Part shown: one piece after another, positions 1-11,862 of the stretch
Layout: the number at the start of each line of letters is the position of its first letter
Numbering within the stretch: the first letter of the stretch is position 1
NCBI RefSeq assembly: GCF_040546685.1
Contig: NZ_JBEPOH010000001.1
Location: forward strand, 3,100,001-3,164,000
Reading direction: 5' to 3'
Source: Variovorax sp. OAS795
GTDB taxonomy: Bacteria > Pseudomonadota > Gammaproteobacteria > Burkholderiales > Burkholderiaceae_C
Length of the DNA stretch: 64,000 nt
The notes under the pieces: generated by a model
The model's database searches: none
What the model was told of the DNA's origin: nothing
Seen by the model: only the letters and a program-made list of their open reading frames with translations
Program-made: the position numbers and the translations under genes

Positions 1-270
1 CTGCAGTTCAACACCACCAACCGTCTGGTGAAGAGCCCCGATTGGGAAATCGGCGTGCAGAAGACAGGCTACATCTCCGAGGCCGGCCAGTGCCTCGTGA
101 TGCAGGCCAAGGTGGCCGGCCGCAAGCTGATCATGGTGTTCCTGGATTCGGCCGGCAAGTTCAGCCGCATCGCCGACGCCGAACGCGTGCGCCGCTGGGT
201 CGAGGCCACGCATGCTTCGGGATCGCCGGCGGCCGCTTCGCGCGCTGCCAGCCTCCAGGTAGCGGGCTGA
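1..270 (+). CDS. pbpG: D-alanyl-D-alanine endopeptidase / PBP7-type (C-terminal part, cut by window start)
   Basis: Only the last 89 residues are in the window; the frame is open from base 1. The visible part carries the conserved KTG box of serine penicillin-binding proteins (K21-T22-G23 of the visible protein), followed by GYISEAG and a beta-strand region (LVMQAKVAGRKLIMVFLDS) typical of peptidase family S11. Such enzymes trim or cleave peptidoglycan cross-links in the periplasm. The SxxK and SxN motifs would lie upstream of the window. A distinction from a DacA-type carboxypeptidase is not possible from this part alone, so the symbol is tentative. Confidence 0.75.
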   Translation: MQFNTTNRLVKSPDWEIGVQKTGYISEAGQCLVMQAKVAGRKLIMVFLDSAGKFSRIADAERVRRWVEATHASGSPAAASRAASLQVAG

Positions 271-276
271 TCGAAC

Positions 277-298
277 AGCGGCCCTGAAAAGGGCCGCT
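277..298. terminator. Hairpin between convergent genes
   Basis: AGCGGCCC and GGGCCGCT form a perfect 8-bp stem around a TGAAAA loop, directly after the peptidase stop and before the end of the convergent IclR gene. There is no clear U-tract, so its termination activity is inferred from position. Confidence 0.5.
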
Positions 299-328
299 CG
301 ACTGACCGGCTGCGGCAAAGACCTCGGA

Positions 329-1165
329 TCAGGCTGCGGCCGAAGAGCCGCTGCCGTCCGACGCAGCTGCCCTTGAAGCCTCCGCGGCGGCATCCTTGTA
401 GCCGAGGGCCCCGGAAATTTCGTTGGCCGTGGCCTGCAGCTTCGGCAGCCAGCCTTCGTCGAGGCGGTCGGCGGGCGCTGAAATCGACAGCCCCGCCACC
501 AGCTTGCCCTGGTCGTCATAGATGCCGGCGGCCATGCAGCGCACCCCCAGCTCCAGCTCTTCGTTGTCGCGTGCAATGCCGTATTGGCGTGCTTTCGACA
601 ATTCGCGTTCCAGTGCGGGCAACTGCGTGATGCTGTTGCGCGTATGCCCCGCAAGGCCGGTCCGCGTCGCATAGCTGCGCACGCGCTGCGGATCGTCGGC
701 AGCCAGGAACAGCTTGCCGGTCGACGTGAGGTGCAGCGCGGCACGGCCGCCGATGGCGCGTACCACCTGCATGCCCGAGCGTTCGCTGTATGAGCGCTCG
801 ATGTAGACGATCTCGTCGCCCTGCCGCATGCTGAGGTTGACGGGCTGCTGCGTGAGCTTGTGCAGCTCCCGCATCGGTCCCAGTGCGGCATCGCGCACGT
901 TGAGGCGACCCTTGACCAGGTTGCCGAGTTCCAGCAGGCGCATGCCGAGCCGGTAGCTGCCGGCCTCGGGCCGGTCGACGAAGCGGCCGACCGCGAGATC
1001 GTTGAGGATGCGGTGCGTCGTGGAAGGGTGCAGGCCGGTCTTCTCGCTGATCTCCTTCAGCGAAATTGCCTCTTCACGAGAGGCGAGCACGTCGATCAGC
1101 GCGAACATGCGCTCGATCACCTGGATGACTGGAACGGCAGGAACGTCGGATTGGGTTTTTCTCAT
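329..1165 (-). CDS. IclR family transcriptional regulator
   Basis: The 278-residue protein has the standard IclR plan. An N-terminal winged helix (about residues 14-75, with ISLKEISEKTGLHPSTTHRILNDL as the DNA-reading helices) is followed by an effector-binding domain (about 90-255) that contains the family's GRAALHLTSTGK and ELGVRCMAAGIYD stretches. The Ala/Ser-rich tail (after about 258) is low complexity. IclR proteins usually control catabolic genes near them, but no catabolic operon is attached here, so the target is unknown. It is transcribed away from bpt-aat in the same direction, with a 30-bp gap. Confidence 0.9.
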   Translation of the reverse strand: MRKTQSDVPAVPVIQVIERMFALIDVLASREEAISLKEISEKTGLHPSTTHRILNDLAVGRFVDRPEAGSYRLGMRLLELGNLVKGRLNVRDAALGPMRELHKLTQQPVNLSMRQGDEIVYIERSYSERSGMQVVRAIGGRAALHLTSTGKLFLAADDPQRVRSYATRTGLAGHTRNSITQLPALERELSKARQYGIARDNEELELGVRCMAAGIYDDQGKLVAGLSISAPADRLDEGWLPKLQATANEISGALGYKDAAAEASRAAASDGSGSSAAA

Positions 1166-1195
1166 GGCGCGATGCGGTGTGGACCGGGCGCCATT

Positions 1196-1951
1196 TTACC
1201 TTGTGAAATCATCCGGCGCTTGCCAGCGGCCGTCGACCAGCAGTTCATGTGGGCTGAAGCGCGCCTTGTAGTTCATCTTGGCGCTGCCTTCGATCCAGTA
1301 GCCCAGGTAGACGTGCGGCAGGCCCAGCTTGCGCGCCTGTTCGATCTGCCAGAGCACGCTGTAAGTGCCATAGCCGGCCCTGCCTTCCGGCTCCGGCTCG
1401 TAGAAGGTGTAGACGGCCGAGATTCCGTCATTCAGCACATCCAGGATCGACACCATCCGCAGCGCGCCGGCGCTGCCGTCGGGCAGCGTCTCCCGGAACT
1501 CGACCAGCCTGGAATTGACGCGGCTTTGCAGCAGGAACTGCGTGTACTGGTCGATGCTGTCGTGGTCCATGCCGCCGCCGGCATGGCGGCCGTTCTGGTA
1601 GCGCAGGTAGAGTTGGTAGTGCTCGGGCACGAAGCACAGTTTGAGCACGCGCGCCTGCAGTTCCTTGTGCTGTTTCACGGCCCGGCGCTGGCTGCGGCTG
1701 GGTCGGAATCCGTTGACCAGCACCCGCAGCGGGATGCAGGCGCGGCAGCCGTCGCAATAGGGCCTGTAGGTGAACATTCCACTGCGCCGGAATCCGCTGA
1801 GCACCAGGTCGGAATACGCGTCGTTGTGGATCAGGTGGCTGGGCGTGGCCACCTGCGACCGGGCCTGGCGATCGGGCAGGTAGCTGCACGGATAGGGCGC
1901 CGTTGCGTAGAACTGCAGCGTGTGAAGCGGAAGATCCTTGAGGTGCGTCAC
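1196..1951 (-). CDS. bpt: Aspartate/glutamate leucyltransferase (Bpt)
   Basis: This 251-residue enzyme moves leucine from Leu-tRNA onto proteins that begin with Asp or Glu, marking them for ClpS/ClpAP degradation (bacterial N-degron pathway). It shows the Ate1/Bpt signatures: an N-terminal CSYLPDR segment, the cysteine group YCDGCRAC, and the C-terminal acyltransferase part ending with [18 protein letters not shown]. The start is GTG and overlaps the aat stop by two bases (GTGA), so both are translated from one message. Length is as usual for the family. Confidence 0.93.
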   Translation of the reverse strand: MTHLKDLPLHTLQFYATAPYPCSYLPDRQARSQVATPSHLIHNDAYSDLVLSGFRRSGMFTYRPYCDGCRACIPLRVLVNGFRPSRSQRRAVKQHKELQARVLKLCFVPEHYQLYLRYQNGRHAGGGMDHDSIDQYTQFLLQSRVNSRLVEFRETLPDGSAGALRMVSILDVLNDGISAVYTFYEPEPEGRAGYGTYSVLWQIEQARKLGLPHVYLGYWIEGSAKMNYKARFSPHELLVDGRWQAPDDFTR

Positions 1952-2703
1952 GTCGATTCAGAAGGCCGCGTGGAAAGGAGTTCTGTCCAGTATACGGGCT
2001 CGAAATGCCACTGTGGGCCCTGCTGTTCGCGTGCCTTGGCCACGTGCGCCACGAAGCTTGCGCGCGACATTTCCCGGGCTCCCAGGCTTGCCAGGTGGGA
2101 GGTGTTCTGCTGGCAGTCGATCATCCGCACCTGGGAGCGCCGGCACAGGCACACCAGCGCCGCCAGAGCGATCTTCGAGGCGTCCGGGCGGCGGGTGAAC
2201 ATCGATTCGCCGAACACCGCGCGCCCGAGTCCCACGCAGTAGAGGCCTCCCGCCAGCTGGCCGTCGACCCAGGTTTCCACGCTGTGCGCATGGCCGGCCC
2301 GATGCAGCGCCATGTAGGCGTTCACCATGTCCGGGACGATCCAGGTGCCCGACTGTCCGGTGCGCGGCGATTGCGAGCAGGCCCTGATGACGGCACCGAA
2401 GTCGTGGTCGATGCGCACTTCGCAGTTGGGGGCCTGGGCAAAGCGGGCCAGGGTCTTGCGCAGCGACCGGTGGAGCCTGAACTCGGCCACCTGGAGCACC
2501 ATGCGCGGGTCCGGGCTCCACCAGAGAATCGGCTGGTCTTCGCTGAACCACGGGAACACGCAGCGGCCGTAGGCCTGGACGAGGGTGTCGACGTCGAGCG
2601 CACCGCCGGCCGCAAGCAGGCCCGGCACGGGGTCGGCCTCCCCCCAGGCGGAGGAGGGGTCGGGCAGTGCGTCGCCGGGTTCGAGCCAGGGCAGTTGTTG
2701 CAT
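1948..2703 (-). CDS. aat: Leucyl/phenylalanyl-tRNA-protein transferase (Aat)
   Basis: The 251-residue protein adds Leu or Phe to proteins starting with Lys or Arg, the second branch of the N-degron pathway. Recognisable features are [18 protein letters not shown] near residue 50 and the conserved [18 protein letters not shown] and [16 protein letters not shown] blocks. I chose the ATG at 2701-2703 ([10 protein letters not shown]), which matches the usual N-terminus; the frame is open for 25 more codons upstream. It overlaps bpt at its 3' end. The two genes form the common aat-bpt N-degron operon. Confidence 0.93.
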   Translation of the reverse strand: MQQLPWLEPGDALPDPSSAWGEADPVPGLLAAGGALDVDTLVQAYGRCVFPWFSEDQPILWWSPDPRMVLQVAEFRLHRSLRKTLARFAQAPNCEVRIDHDFGAVIRACSQSPRTGQSGTWIVPDMVNAYMALHRAGHAHSVETWVDGQLAGGLYCVGLGRAVFGESMFTRRPDASKIALAALVCLCRRSQVRMIDCQQNTSHLASLGAREMSRASFVAHVAKAREQQGPQWHFEPVYWTELLSTRPSEST

Positions 2704-2924
2704 GACCGTAGGTATACACGGCTTCGCAGCACGCTTCATCCGGCTGCGGAAAATGGCCGATCTCCGGCCGAACGGCAATCGATTTCAACCGCAGCCCGCG
2801 GGCTCCGCGCGCCAAGCGCACAAGAATGACCCAGAGCCCATATAGTGCTGCTTCCATTTGCTCTCCATGGCGACCCCCAGGCCGGCGTCGCCTGGCGGGC
2901 GAGCCAGCCCAAAGGACCACGTCG

Positions 2925-5255
2925 TTGACCACTGAATCCAACCCCACGCGCTTCGGCAGCGGACATGCGGTGCGCCGCCTCGAAGACGAAAGCCTGCTGG
3001 CCGGCAAGGGCCGCTACACGGACGACGTCACGCTGCCCGGCCAGGCGCACCTCGTGTTCGTTCGGTCTCCCTATCCGCATGCGCGCATCGTCTCGATCGA
3101 CGCTTCGGCCGCGGCCGCCATGCCCGGCGTGCTGCGCGTGATCACGGGTGCCGAACTGGCCGAGGCCGGCGTCAAGCCGCTGCCGGGCGCCGCGGGCTTC
3201 AAGCGCGCCGACGGCAGCGATTGCGCCAGTCCGCCAAGGTTTGCCCTGGCGCACGAGAGAGCCCGCTTCGTGGGCGAGGCGGTGGCGGTGGTGGTGGCCG
3301 AAACGGTCCAGCAGGCGCGCGATGCCGCCGAGGCCGTGGCGGTCGACTACGAGGAACTTCCCATGGTGGTCGATCTTGCAAGCGCAACCGCCGACGGCGC
3401 GCCGTTGCTCTGCGAAGAGGCGTCGGGCAACATTGCGGCCGAAATGCGCCACGGCAGCAGCGACGCCACGACGGCCGCCTTTGCCAAGGCCAAGCACGTG
3501 GTGGCGCTCGACGTGGTCAACCAGCGTGTCGTGGCGCTCACGATCGAGCCGCGGTCGGTGCTCGCGGCACCCGAGGCCGGGTCCGAACGCCTCACCATCC
3601 GCATGAGCACCCAGATGCCCTCGGGCGTGCGCGACTCGGTCTGCGCCGCCATCGGCCTCGCGAAGGAAAAAGTGCGCGTGGTGGTGGGCGACGTGGGCGG
3701 CGGCTTCGGCATGAAGACGGGTGCCTACCCCGAGGACATCGCCGTGGCCTACGCTGCGCTGCAAGTGAAGCGCCCTGTGAAATGGGTGGCCGACCGCAGC
3801 GAAGAGTTTCTTTCGAGTGCGCACGGACGGGACATCGAGGCCAGGGCCGAACTCGCGCTCGATGCCGGCGGAAAGATCCTCGCCCTGCGCATCAAGACAC
3901 ACGCCAACGTCGGTGCCTACGCCACCGGCACCGGCGTCGCGATCCAGCTTCTCATCGGCCCCTGGGTGCAGACCAGCGTCTACGACATCCAGACCATCGA
4001 CTTCCATTTCAAGGCGGTGCTCACCAACACCGCGCCCACCGGCGCCTACCGCGGCGCGGGCCGTCCCGAGGCGATCTTCACCATCGAGCGGCTGATGGAC
4101 GAGGCTGCGCGCCAGACCGGCATCGACCGTATCGCGCTGCGCCGCCGAAACTTCATCCGCCCCGAGCAGATGCCCTACACCAACCCGATGGCGCAGACCT
4201 ACGACACGGGCAAGTTCGAATCGGTGATGGACCAGGCGCTGGCGCTGTCCGACTGGAGCGGCTTCGAGGCGCGCGCGGCCGAATCGGCAGCCCGCGGCAA
4301 GCACCGCGGCCTGGGCATCGCCACCTTTCTCGAATGGACCGGCGGCAATGTGTTCGAGGAGCGGGTCACGGTCTCGGTGCAGGCCGACGGCGTGATCGAG
4401 GTGTTCTCCGCCGTCAACGCCATGGGGCAGGGCATTGCCACCTCGCTCGCCCAACTGGCGGTCGATGCCTTCGGCGTGCCGATCGAGAAGGTCCGCGTGG
4501 TGCTCGGCGACACCGACCGGGGCGATGGCTTCGGCAGCGCCGGCTCGCGCTCGCTGTTCACCGGCGGCTCGGCCGTGCGCATCGGCGCCGAGCGCACCAT
4601 CGACAAGGCACGCGAACTCGCGGCGCAGGAGTTCGAGGCCGCAGTCGACGACGTGACCTACACCCGGGGCGTGTTCACCGTCGCAGGCACCGACCTGGCG
4701 CTCGACCTGTTCGATCTTGCCGGCAAGCAGCCCGAGCGCGAAATCTTCGTCGACTCCACCAGCACCGTGGCCGGACCGACCTGGCCGAACGGCTGCCACA
4801 TCTGCGAGATCGAACTCGATCCGCCCACCGGCGAGATTGCCGTGGTGGCCTACAGCTCCGTCAACGACGTGGGCCGCGTTGTCAACCCGATGATCGTGCG
4901 CGGCCAGCTCGAAGGTGGCGCGGTGCAGGGCATCGGGCAGGCGCTGTACGAGCAGGTGGTGTACGACAAGGAAACAGGCCAGCCCGTCACTGGCAGCCTC
5001 ATGGACTACGCCGTGCCGCGCGCCGACATCGTCCAGTCCATGTTCCAGATGGAAATGGACGAGTCGACCCCGTGCGTGAACAATCCGCTGGGCGTGAAAG
5101 GCGTGGGCGAGCTCGGCACCATCGGGGCCACGCCGAGCATCGTCAATGCCGTCGCCGATGCCTTCGCGCGCAATGGCCTCGTCAACGGGACGCCGCGGCT
5201 GCACATGCCGCTGAGCCCGTCGCGGGTATGGCAGGCCATGCACACTGCGGACTGA
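2925..5255 (+). CDS. Xanthine dehydrogenase / CO dehydrogenase family molybdopterin-binding (large) subunit
   Basis: The 776-residue protein is the Mo-cofactor subunit of a hydroxylase of the xanthine/aldehyde oxidase family. The first domain (to about residue 140) begins RFGSGHAVRRLEDESLLAGKGRYTDD. The catalytic domain has GGGFGMKTGAYPEDI, the active-site AYRGAGRPEA (the form typical of non-CO-oxidising members; true CoxL has AYxCSFR) and the C-terminal GVKGVGELGTIGATP with the catalytic Glu. I prefer the TTG start at 2925 because AAAGGA lies 8 bases before it; an ATG at 2826 is also in frame. No FAD or 2Fe-2S subunit gene lies next to it, which is unusual. The substrate is unknown. Confidence 0.85.
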   Translation: MTTESNPTRFGSGHAVRRLEDESLLAGKGRYTDDVTLPGQAHLVFVRSPYPHARIVSIDASAAAAMPGVLRVITGAELAEAGVKPLPGAAGFKRADGSDCASPPRFALAHERARFVGEAVAVVVAETVQQARDAAEAVAVDYEELPMVVDLASATADGAPLLCEEASGNIAAEMRHGSSDATTAAFAKAKHVVALDVVNQRVVALTIEPRSVLAAPEAGSERLTIRMSTQMPSGVRDSVCAAIGLAKEKVRVVVGDVGGGFGMKTGAYPEDIAVAYAALQVKRPVKWVADRSEEFLSSAHGRDIEARAELALDAGGKILALRIKTHANVGAYATGTGVAIQLLIGPWVQTSVYDIQTIDFHFKAVLTNTAPTGAYRGAGRPEAIFTIERLMDEAARQTGIDRIALRRRNFIRPEQMPYTNPMAQTYDTGKFESVMDQALALSDWSGFEARAAESAARGKHRGLGIATFLEWTGGNVFEERVTVSVQADGVIEVFSAVNAMGQGIATSLAQLAVDAFGVPIEKVRVVLGDTDRGDGFGSAGSRSLFTGGSAVRIGAERTIDKARELAAQEFEAAVDDVTYTRGVFTVAGTDLALDLFDLAGKQPEREIFVDSTSTVAGPTWPNGCHICEIELDPPTGEIAVVAYSSVNDVGRVVNPMIVRGQLEGGAVQGIGQALYEQVVYDKETGQPVTGSLMDYAVPRADIVQSMFQMEMDESTPCVNNPLGVKGVGELGTIGATPSIVNAVADAFARNGLVNGTPRLHMPLSPSRVWQAMHTAD

Positions 5256-5387
5256 ACCCGCTCCTGGCGCAGCATCGCTTCGGTGATGCGGAATGCTCGT
5301 CATCAGCGAACGCGTCGACGAGATTTTCCAAGACCGGTTGGCAGCCCTGCGCGAAGATGAGCGCCTGACTCACTGAGGCGTACCACC

Positions 5388-7890
<2,503 letters not shown>

Positions 7891-7944
7891 CCTGAACTTC
7901 TGCGCTACCGCTGCCTCGAATCTCGACAACGGACCAAGACAACC

Positions 7945-8604
7945 ATGCGACTCCTGCTTCTCGAAGACGACGTGATGATCGGCGAAGCCGTGCTCGACCT
8001 GCTGCGTGCGGAACAATACGCCGTGGACTGGGTGAAAGACGGCGATGCGGCCGAGTCCGCCCTGCGCACCCAGCAGTACGACCTGGTGCTGCTCGACCTG
8101 GGCGTGCCGCGACGGGACGGCCTGGAGGTGCTGCGCAGCCTGCGCGCCCGCAAGCAGCGCATGCCCGTGCTGATTGCCACCGCGCGCGACTCGGTGCAGC
8201 AGCGCATCGAAGGGCTCGATGCGGGCGCCGACGACTACGTGCTCAAGCCCTACGACCTCGACGAATTGCTCGCGCGCATCCGGGCCCTGCTGCGCCGCGC
8301 GGCGGGCCGCGCCGAGCCGGTGTACGAGCACATGGGCGTGAGCATCAATCCCGCCACCCGCGAGGTGACGGTGGCCGGCCAGCCGGTGGTGCTTTCGGCC
8401 CGCGAATGGGCCGTGCTCGAGCCGTTGATCGCGCGGCCCGGCATGGTGCTGTCGCGCGCGCAGCTGGAAGAAAAGCTCTACAGCTGGAAAGACGAGATCA
8501 GCAGCAACGCCGTCGAGGTCTACGTGCACGGCCTTCGCAAGAAGCTGGGCGCGGAACTGATCCGCAACGTGCGCGGCGTGGGCTACATGGTGCCGAAGGC
8601 ATGA
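7945..8604 (+). CDS. OmpR-family response regulator (QseB/PmrA type)
   Basis: 219 residues: receiver domain with the acidic pair E7/D8/D9, phospho-acceptor D51 (in VLLDLGVPRRDG) and the KPYD lysine near 100; then an OmpR-type winged helix (about 125-218, ending RNVRGVGYMV). The close spacing to the kinase (ATGA overlap) makes them a cognate pair. A TTTAAG-N5-CTTAAG box, the known site of QseB and PmrA, lies between this pair and the HtrA gene that follows. Confidence 0.92.
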   Translation: MRLLLLEDDVMIGEAVLDLLRAEQYAVDWVKDGDAAESALRTQQYDLVLLDLGVPRRDGLEVLRSLRARKQRMPVLIATARDSVQQRIEGLDAGADDYVLKPYDLDELLARIRALLRRAAGRAEPVYEHMGVSINPATREVTVAGQPVVLSAREWAVLEPLIARPGMVLSRAQLEEKLYSWKDEISSNAVEVYVHGLRKKLGAELIRNVRGVGYMVPKA

Positions 8605-9932
8605 TCCGCGCACTGACCGGTTCGCTGCGCGCGCGCCTGCTGTGGTTCCTGCTCGCGGCCATCGTGCTGGCCGCCGGCGCGCAGGCGCTGGTGGCCTACC
8701 GCACGGTGCTCAAGGAGGCCGACGACATCTTCGACTATCACATGCAGCAGATGGCGCAATCGTTGCGCGCCGGCCTGCCGCCCAGTGCCGCGGTCGGCGG
8801 CATCGGCAGCGGCGAGCAGAACTTCGAGTTCGTGGTGCAGGTGTGGACCGCCGACGGCGTGCGCATCTTCGAGTCCGCCGAACAGGCCGCGCTGCCGCAA
8901 CTCGCGGTGCTGGGCTTTGCCGACGTGCGGGCGCGCGGCACCACCTACCGCGTGTTCTCGATACAGACGAGCGGACTGGTCATCCAGGTGGCGCAGGACA
9001 TGGCGGCACGCCGCAACATGGCCGGGGCGCTGGCCCTGCGCACCGTCGCCCCGGTGGCGCTGATGGCGCCCCTGCTCATGCTGGTGGTCTGGTGGGTGGT
9101 GAGCCGGTCTCTGGCGCCCGTGGCGCGCGTGCGCAAGCAGGTGGCGTCGCGGCAGGCCGACGATCTTTCCGCCGTGAGCGACGAAGACCTGCCCGACGAG
9201 GTGCGTCCGCTGGTGCAGGAACTCAATCTGCTGTTCGACCGGGTGCGCCACGCCTTCGACGCGCAGAAGCACTTCGTGGCCGATGCGGCGCACGAGCTGC
9301 GCTCGCCCCTTGCAGCGCTGAAACTCCAGGTGCAGGGCTTGCAGCGCGCGCCGGACGCCGCGGCCCGTGAACTCGCCGTGACCCGGCTTGTCGCTGGCAT
9401 CGACCGCGCCACGCGGCTCGTCGAGCAGATGCTGGCCCTGGCCCGGCACGAGGCGAGCATGGCCGCGGGCGCCAAGCCGCAGCCGGTCGATCTTGCCGAG
9501 GTGGCGCGCCTGGCGATCTCCGACGTGGTTGCGGCGGCGCAGGCGCGGCGCATCGACATCGGCATTGCGCACGCCGATGCGGAGGCCGTGGTCGACGGCC
9601 AGCCCGAGGCGCTGCGCATGCTGCTGCGCAACCTGATCGACAACGCCGTCAAGTACACGCCGGAAGAAGGCCGCGTCGACGTCGGGATTGCGGCGGTAGG
9701 TTCGGCCGTCGAACTCAGTGTGGAGGACAGCGGACCGGGCCTGCCCGAGGAAGAGCGCGAGCGGGTGCTCGACCGCTTCTATCGCTCGGGCGAGCCGCAG
9801 GCGCCGGGCAGCGGACTGGGCCTTGCCATCGTCAAGTCTATTGCCGACCTGCATGGCGCCACCGTGGCGCTGGCCGCCTCGGAGAGCCTGGGCGGATTGC
9901 AGGTGCTGGTGCGCTTTCCTCCCCGCGCCTGA
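8601..9932 (+). CDS. Sensor histidine kinase (QseC/PmrB type)
   Basis: 443 residues. Two membrane segments (about 13-34 and 149-169) flank a periplasmic sensor of some 115 residues. A short HAMP-like linker leads to HisKA with H231 (DAAHELRSPLAAL), then the ATPase part with N box (NLIDNAVKYTPEEG), G1 (DSGPGLP) and G2 (GSGLGLAIVKSI). The start ATG overlaps the regulator stop as ATGA. The signal it senses cannot be told from the sequence. Confidence 0.92.
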   Translation: MIRALTGSLRARLLWFLLAAIVLAAGAQALVAYRTVLKEADDIFDYHMQQMAQSLRAGLPPSAAVGGIGSGEQNFEFVVQVWTADGVRIFESAEQAALPQLAVLGFADVRARGTTYRVFSIQTSGLVIQVAQDMAARRNMAGALALRTVAPVALMAPLLMLVVWWVVSRSLAPVARVRKQVASRQADDLSAVSDEDLPDEVRPLVQELNLLFDRVRHAFDAQKHFVADAAHELRSPLAALKLQVQGLQRAPDAAARELAVTRLVAGIDRATRLVEQMLALARHEASMAAGAKPQPVDLAEVARLAISDVVAAAQARRIDIGIAHADAEAVVDGQPEALRMLLRNLIDNAVKYTPEEGRVDVGIAAVGSAVELSVEDSGPGLPEEERERVLDRFYRSGEPQAPGSGLGLAIVKSIADLHGATVALAASESLGGLQVLVRFPPRA

Positions 9933-9954
9933 GGGCCTGCGGCACTGGGCGCGG

Positions 9955-9971
9955 TTTAAGCCGCGCTTAAG
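9955..9971 (+). promoter_or_regulatory. QseB/PmrA-type response-regulator box
   Basis: TTTAAG-CCGCG-CTTAAG is a perfect tandem repeat with 5-bp spacer, the known binding pattern of PmrA and QseB regulators. It lies 61 bases before the HtrA start and just after the qseBC-like operon, so the pair likely controls the protease gene. Confidence 0.6.
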
Positions 9972-10032
9972 CCTGTGCACCGACATTCCTTTCATCGTGT
10001 TTGCGTCGAGACGCATTGAAAGGAAAGCCAGA

Positions 10033-11502
10033 ATGAACACCCGCCTCACTTCTCCCCATGCCCTGGTCGCCGCCTTGGCGACAGCCGGGGTGATCGGTGC
10101 CGTCGGCGCCGGCGCCTACACCAGTGCCCGCGCCGTGAATGCGCCCACCAATGCGGCGAGCGTGGCTCCCGCCATGGTCACGCTGCCCGACTTCTCGACC
10201 ATCACCTCGCGCGACGGCCCCGCGGTGGTCAACATCAGTGTCACGGGCACCGCGAAGGCATCCGACGCCGAAGCCGCGGCCGAGATGCAGGGCATCGATC
10301 CCGACGATCCGATGTTCCAGTTCTTCCGCCGCTTCCAGGGCCAGGCGGGCCCGCGCGCCCAGCAGCGCGACGTGCCGGTGCGCGCACAGGGCTCGGGCTT
10401 CATCGTGAGCCCCGACGGCATCATCATGACCAATGCGCACGTCGTGAAGGACGCCAAGGAGGTCACCGTCAAGCTGACCGACCGGCGCGAATACCGCGCG
10501 AAGGTGCTCGGCGCCGATGCCAAGACCGACATCGCGGTGCTCAAGATCGATGCCAGGAATTTGCCCACGCTGGCGCTCGGCAACACCAAGGACCTGAAGG
10601 TCGGCGAATGGGTGCTGGCCATCGGCTCGCCCTTCGGCTTCGAGAACACGGTCACCGCCGGCGTGGTGAGCGCCAAGGGCCGTTCGCTGCCGGACGACAG
10701 CTACGTGCCGTTCATCCAGACCGACGTGGCCGTCAATCCCGGCAACTCCGGCGGCCCGCTGCTCAACACGCGCGGCGAGGTGGTCGGCATCAACTCGCAG
10801 ATCTACAGCCGCAGCGGCGGCTACCAGGGCGTGTCGTTCGCCATTCCGATCGACGTGGCGGTGCAGGTGAAGGACCAGATCGTCGCGACCGGCAAGGCCA
10901 CGCACGCGCGGCTGGGCGTGGCGGTGCAGGAGGTGAACCAGGCGTTTGCCGACTCGTTCAAGCTGGACAAGCCCGAAGGCGCGCTGGTCTCGAACATCGA
11001 GAAGGGCGGCCCCGGCGACAAGGCCGGCCTGAAGGCGGGGGACGTGATCCGCAAGGTCGACGACCAGCCCATCGTCTCATCGGGCGACCTGCCCGCCGTG
11101 ATCGGACAGCAGGCACCCGGCAAGAAGGTGACGCTGGAAGTGTGGCGCCAGGGCGAGCGCCAGGCGCTTTCAGCCAGGCTGGGCGATGCCAGCGACAAGC
11201 CCACCCAGGTCGCAAAGAACGAAAGCGCGGCGGGGCAGGGCAAGCTCGGACTGGCGCTGCGGCCGCTGCAGCCGCAGGAAAAGCGCGAGGCGGCGATCGA
11301 GAACGGCCTGTTGATCGAAGACGTTGCGGGTCCGTCTGCCATGGCCGGGGTACAGGCCGGCGACGTGCTGCTGGCCATCAACGGCACACCGGCCAAGAGC
11401 CTGGAACAGGTGCGCGAGGTGGTGGCCAGGGCCGACAAGTCGGTGGCGCTGCTGATCCAGCGCGGCGAAGACAAGATCTTCGTGCCGGTGCGGATTGGAT
11501 GA
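10033..11502 (+). CDS. htrA: Do/HtrA family periplasmic serine protease (DegP/MucD-like)
   Basis: 489 residues. Signal-like N-terminus (hydrophobic 10-28), then a trypsin-like domain with the triad H136 (TNAHVV), D166 (KTDIAVL) and S239 (NPGNSGGPL). Two PDZ domains follow (about 285-380 and 395-485), the DegP layout. These proteases degrade or refold damaged envelope proteins. The ATG at 10033 has AAAGGAAAG upstream. Placement directly after a sensor-kinase pair and behind a QseB/PmrA-type box points to envelope-stress control. Confidence 0.93.
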   Translation: MNTRLTSPHALVAALATAGVIGAVGAGAYTSARAVNAPTNAASVAPAMVTLPDFSTITSRDGPAVVNISVTGTAKASDAEAAAEMQGIDPDDPMFQFFRRFQGQAGPRAQQRDVPVRAQGSGFIVSPDGIIMTNAHVVKDAKEVTVKLTDRREYRAKVLGADAKTDIAVLKIDARNLPTLALGNTKDLKVGEWVLAIGSPFGFENTVTAGVVSAKGRSLPDDSYVPFIQTDVAVNPGNSGGPLLNTRGEVVGINSQIYSRSGGYQGVSFAIPIDVAVQVKDQIVATGKATHARLGVAVQEVNQAFADSFKLDKPEGALVSNIEKGGPGDKAGLKAGDVIRKVDDQPIVSSGDLPAVIGQQAPGKKVTLEVWRQGERQALSARLGDASDKPTQVAKNESAAGQGKLGLALRPLQPQEKREAAIENGLLIEDVAGPSAMAGVQAGDVLLAINGTPAKSLEQVREVVARADKSVALLIQRGEDKIFVPVRIG

Positions 11503-11530
11503 GGACCGGGCCGAGGCGCCGGGACAAGAC

Positions 11531-11833
11531 ATGACACCCTCCACCGGCGGCCTTTCTGCGCACATCCTGCCCACGTCGGCCACCATGATCGGCGTGTGCA
11601 TGACGGTGATGTCGATCGGCCACCTGGGTCCGCGCGACGATCTGCGGCTCGTCATCGACCGCATGCTGGCCATCGACGCACTGATTTTCCTGGCCAGTGC
11701 GCTGCTGTCGTTCATCTCGATGCGCTCGCGCAAGTCGGGCATGCGGCTGGAGTCATGGGGCGAGGTGGTCTTCATCGCCGGGCTGGCGCTGCTGGCGCTG
11801 GGCGCCGTCACGCTGGCCTTCGCCTTGCGCTGA
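11531..11833 (+). CDS. Small membrane protein of unknown function
   Basis: 100 residues with three predicted membrane segments (about 17-33, 47-64 and 78-99) joined by a loop with several Arg residues. The start lies 28 bases after htrA and on the same strand, so it may be co-transcribed. I do not recognise the family. Confidence 0.6.
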   Translation: MTPSTGGLSAHILPTSATMIGVCMTVMSIGHLGPRDDLRLVIDRMLAIDALIFLASALLSFISMRSRKSGMRLESWGEVVFIAGLALLALGAVTLAFALR

Positions 11834-11862
11834 ACAGATGCCAGGCCGCAAACGGGTTGCGC

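Noticed and set aside
2736..5303. Open frame of 855 codons opposite the molybdenum hydroxylase gene
   Set aside because: It is antisense to a clear gene, His/Gly/Ala/Arg-rich as expected of high-GC shadow frames, and has no domain.
5293..5376. 27-codon frame between the hydroxylase and SRPBCC genes
   Set aside because: No ribosome site and too short to judge; not listed as a gene.
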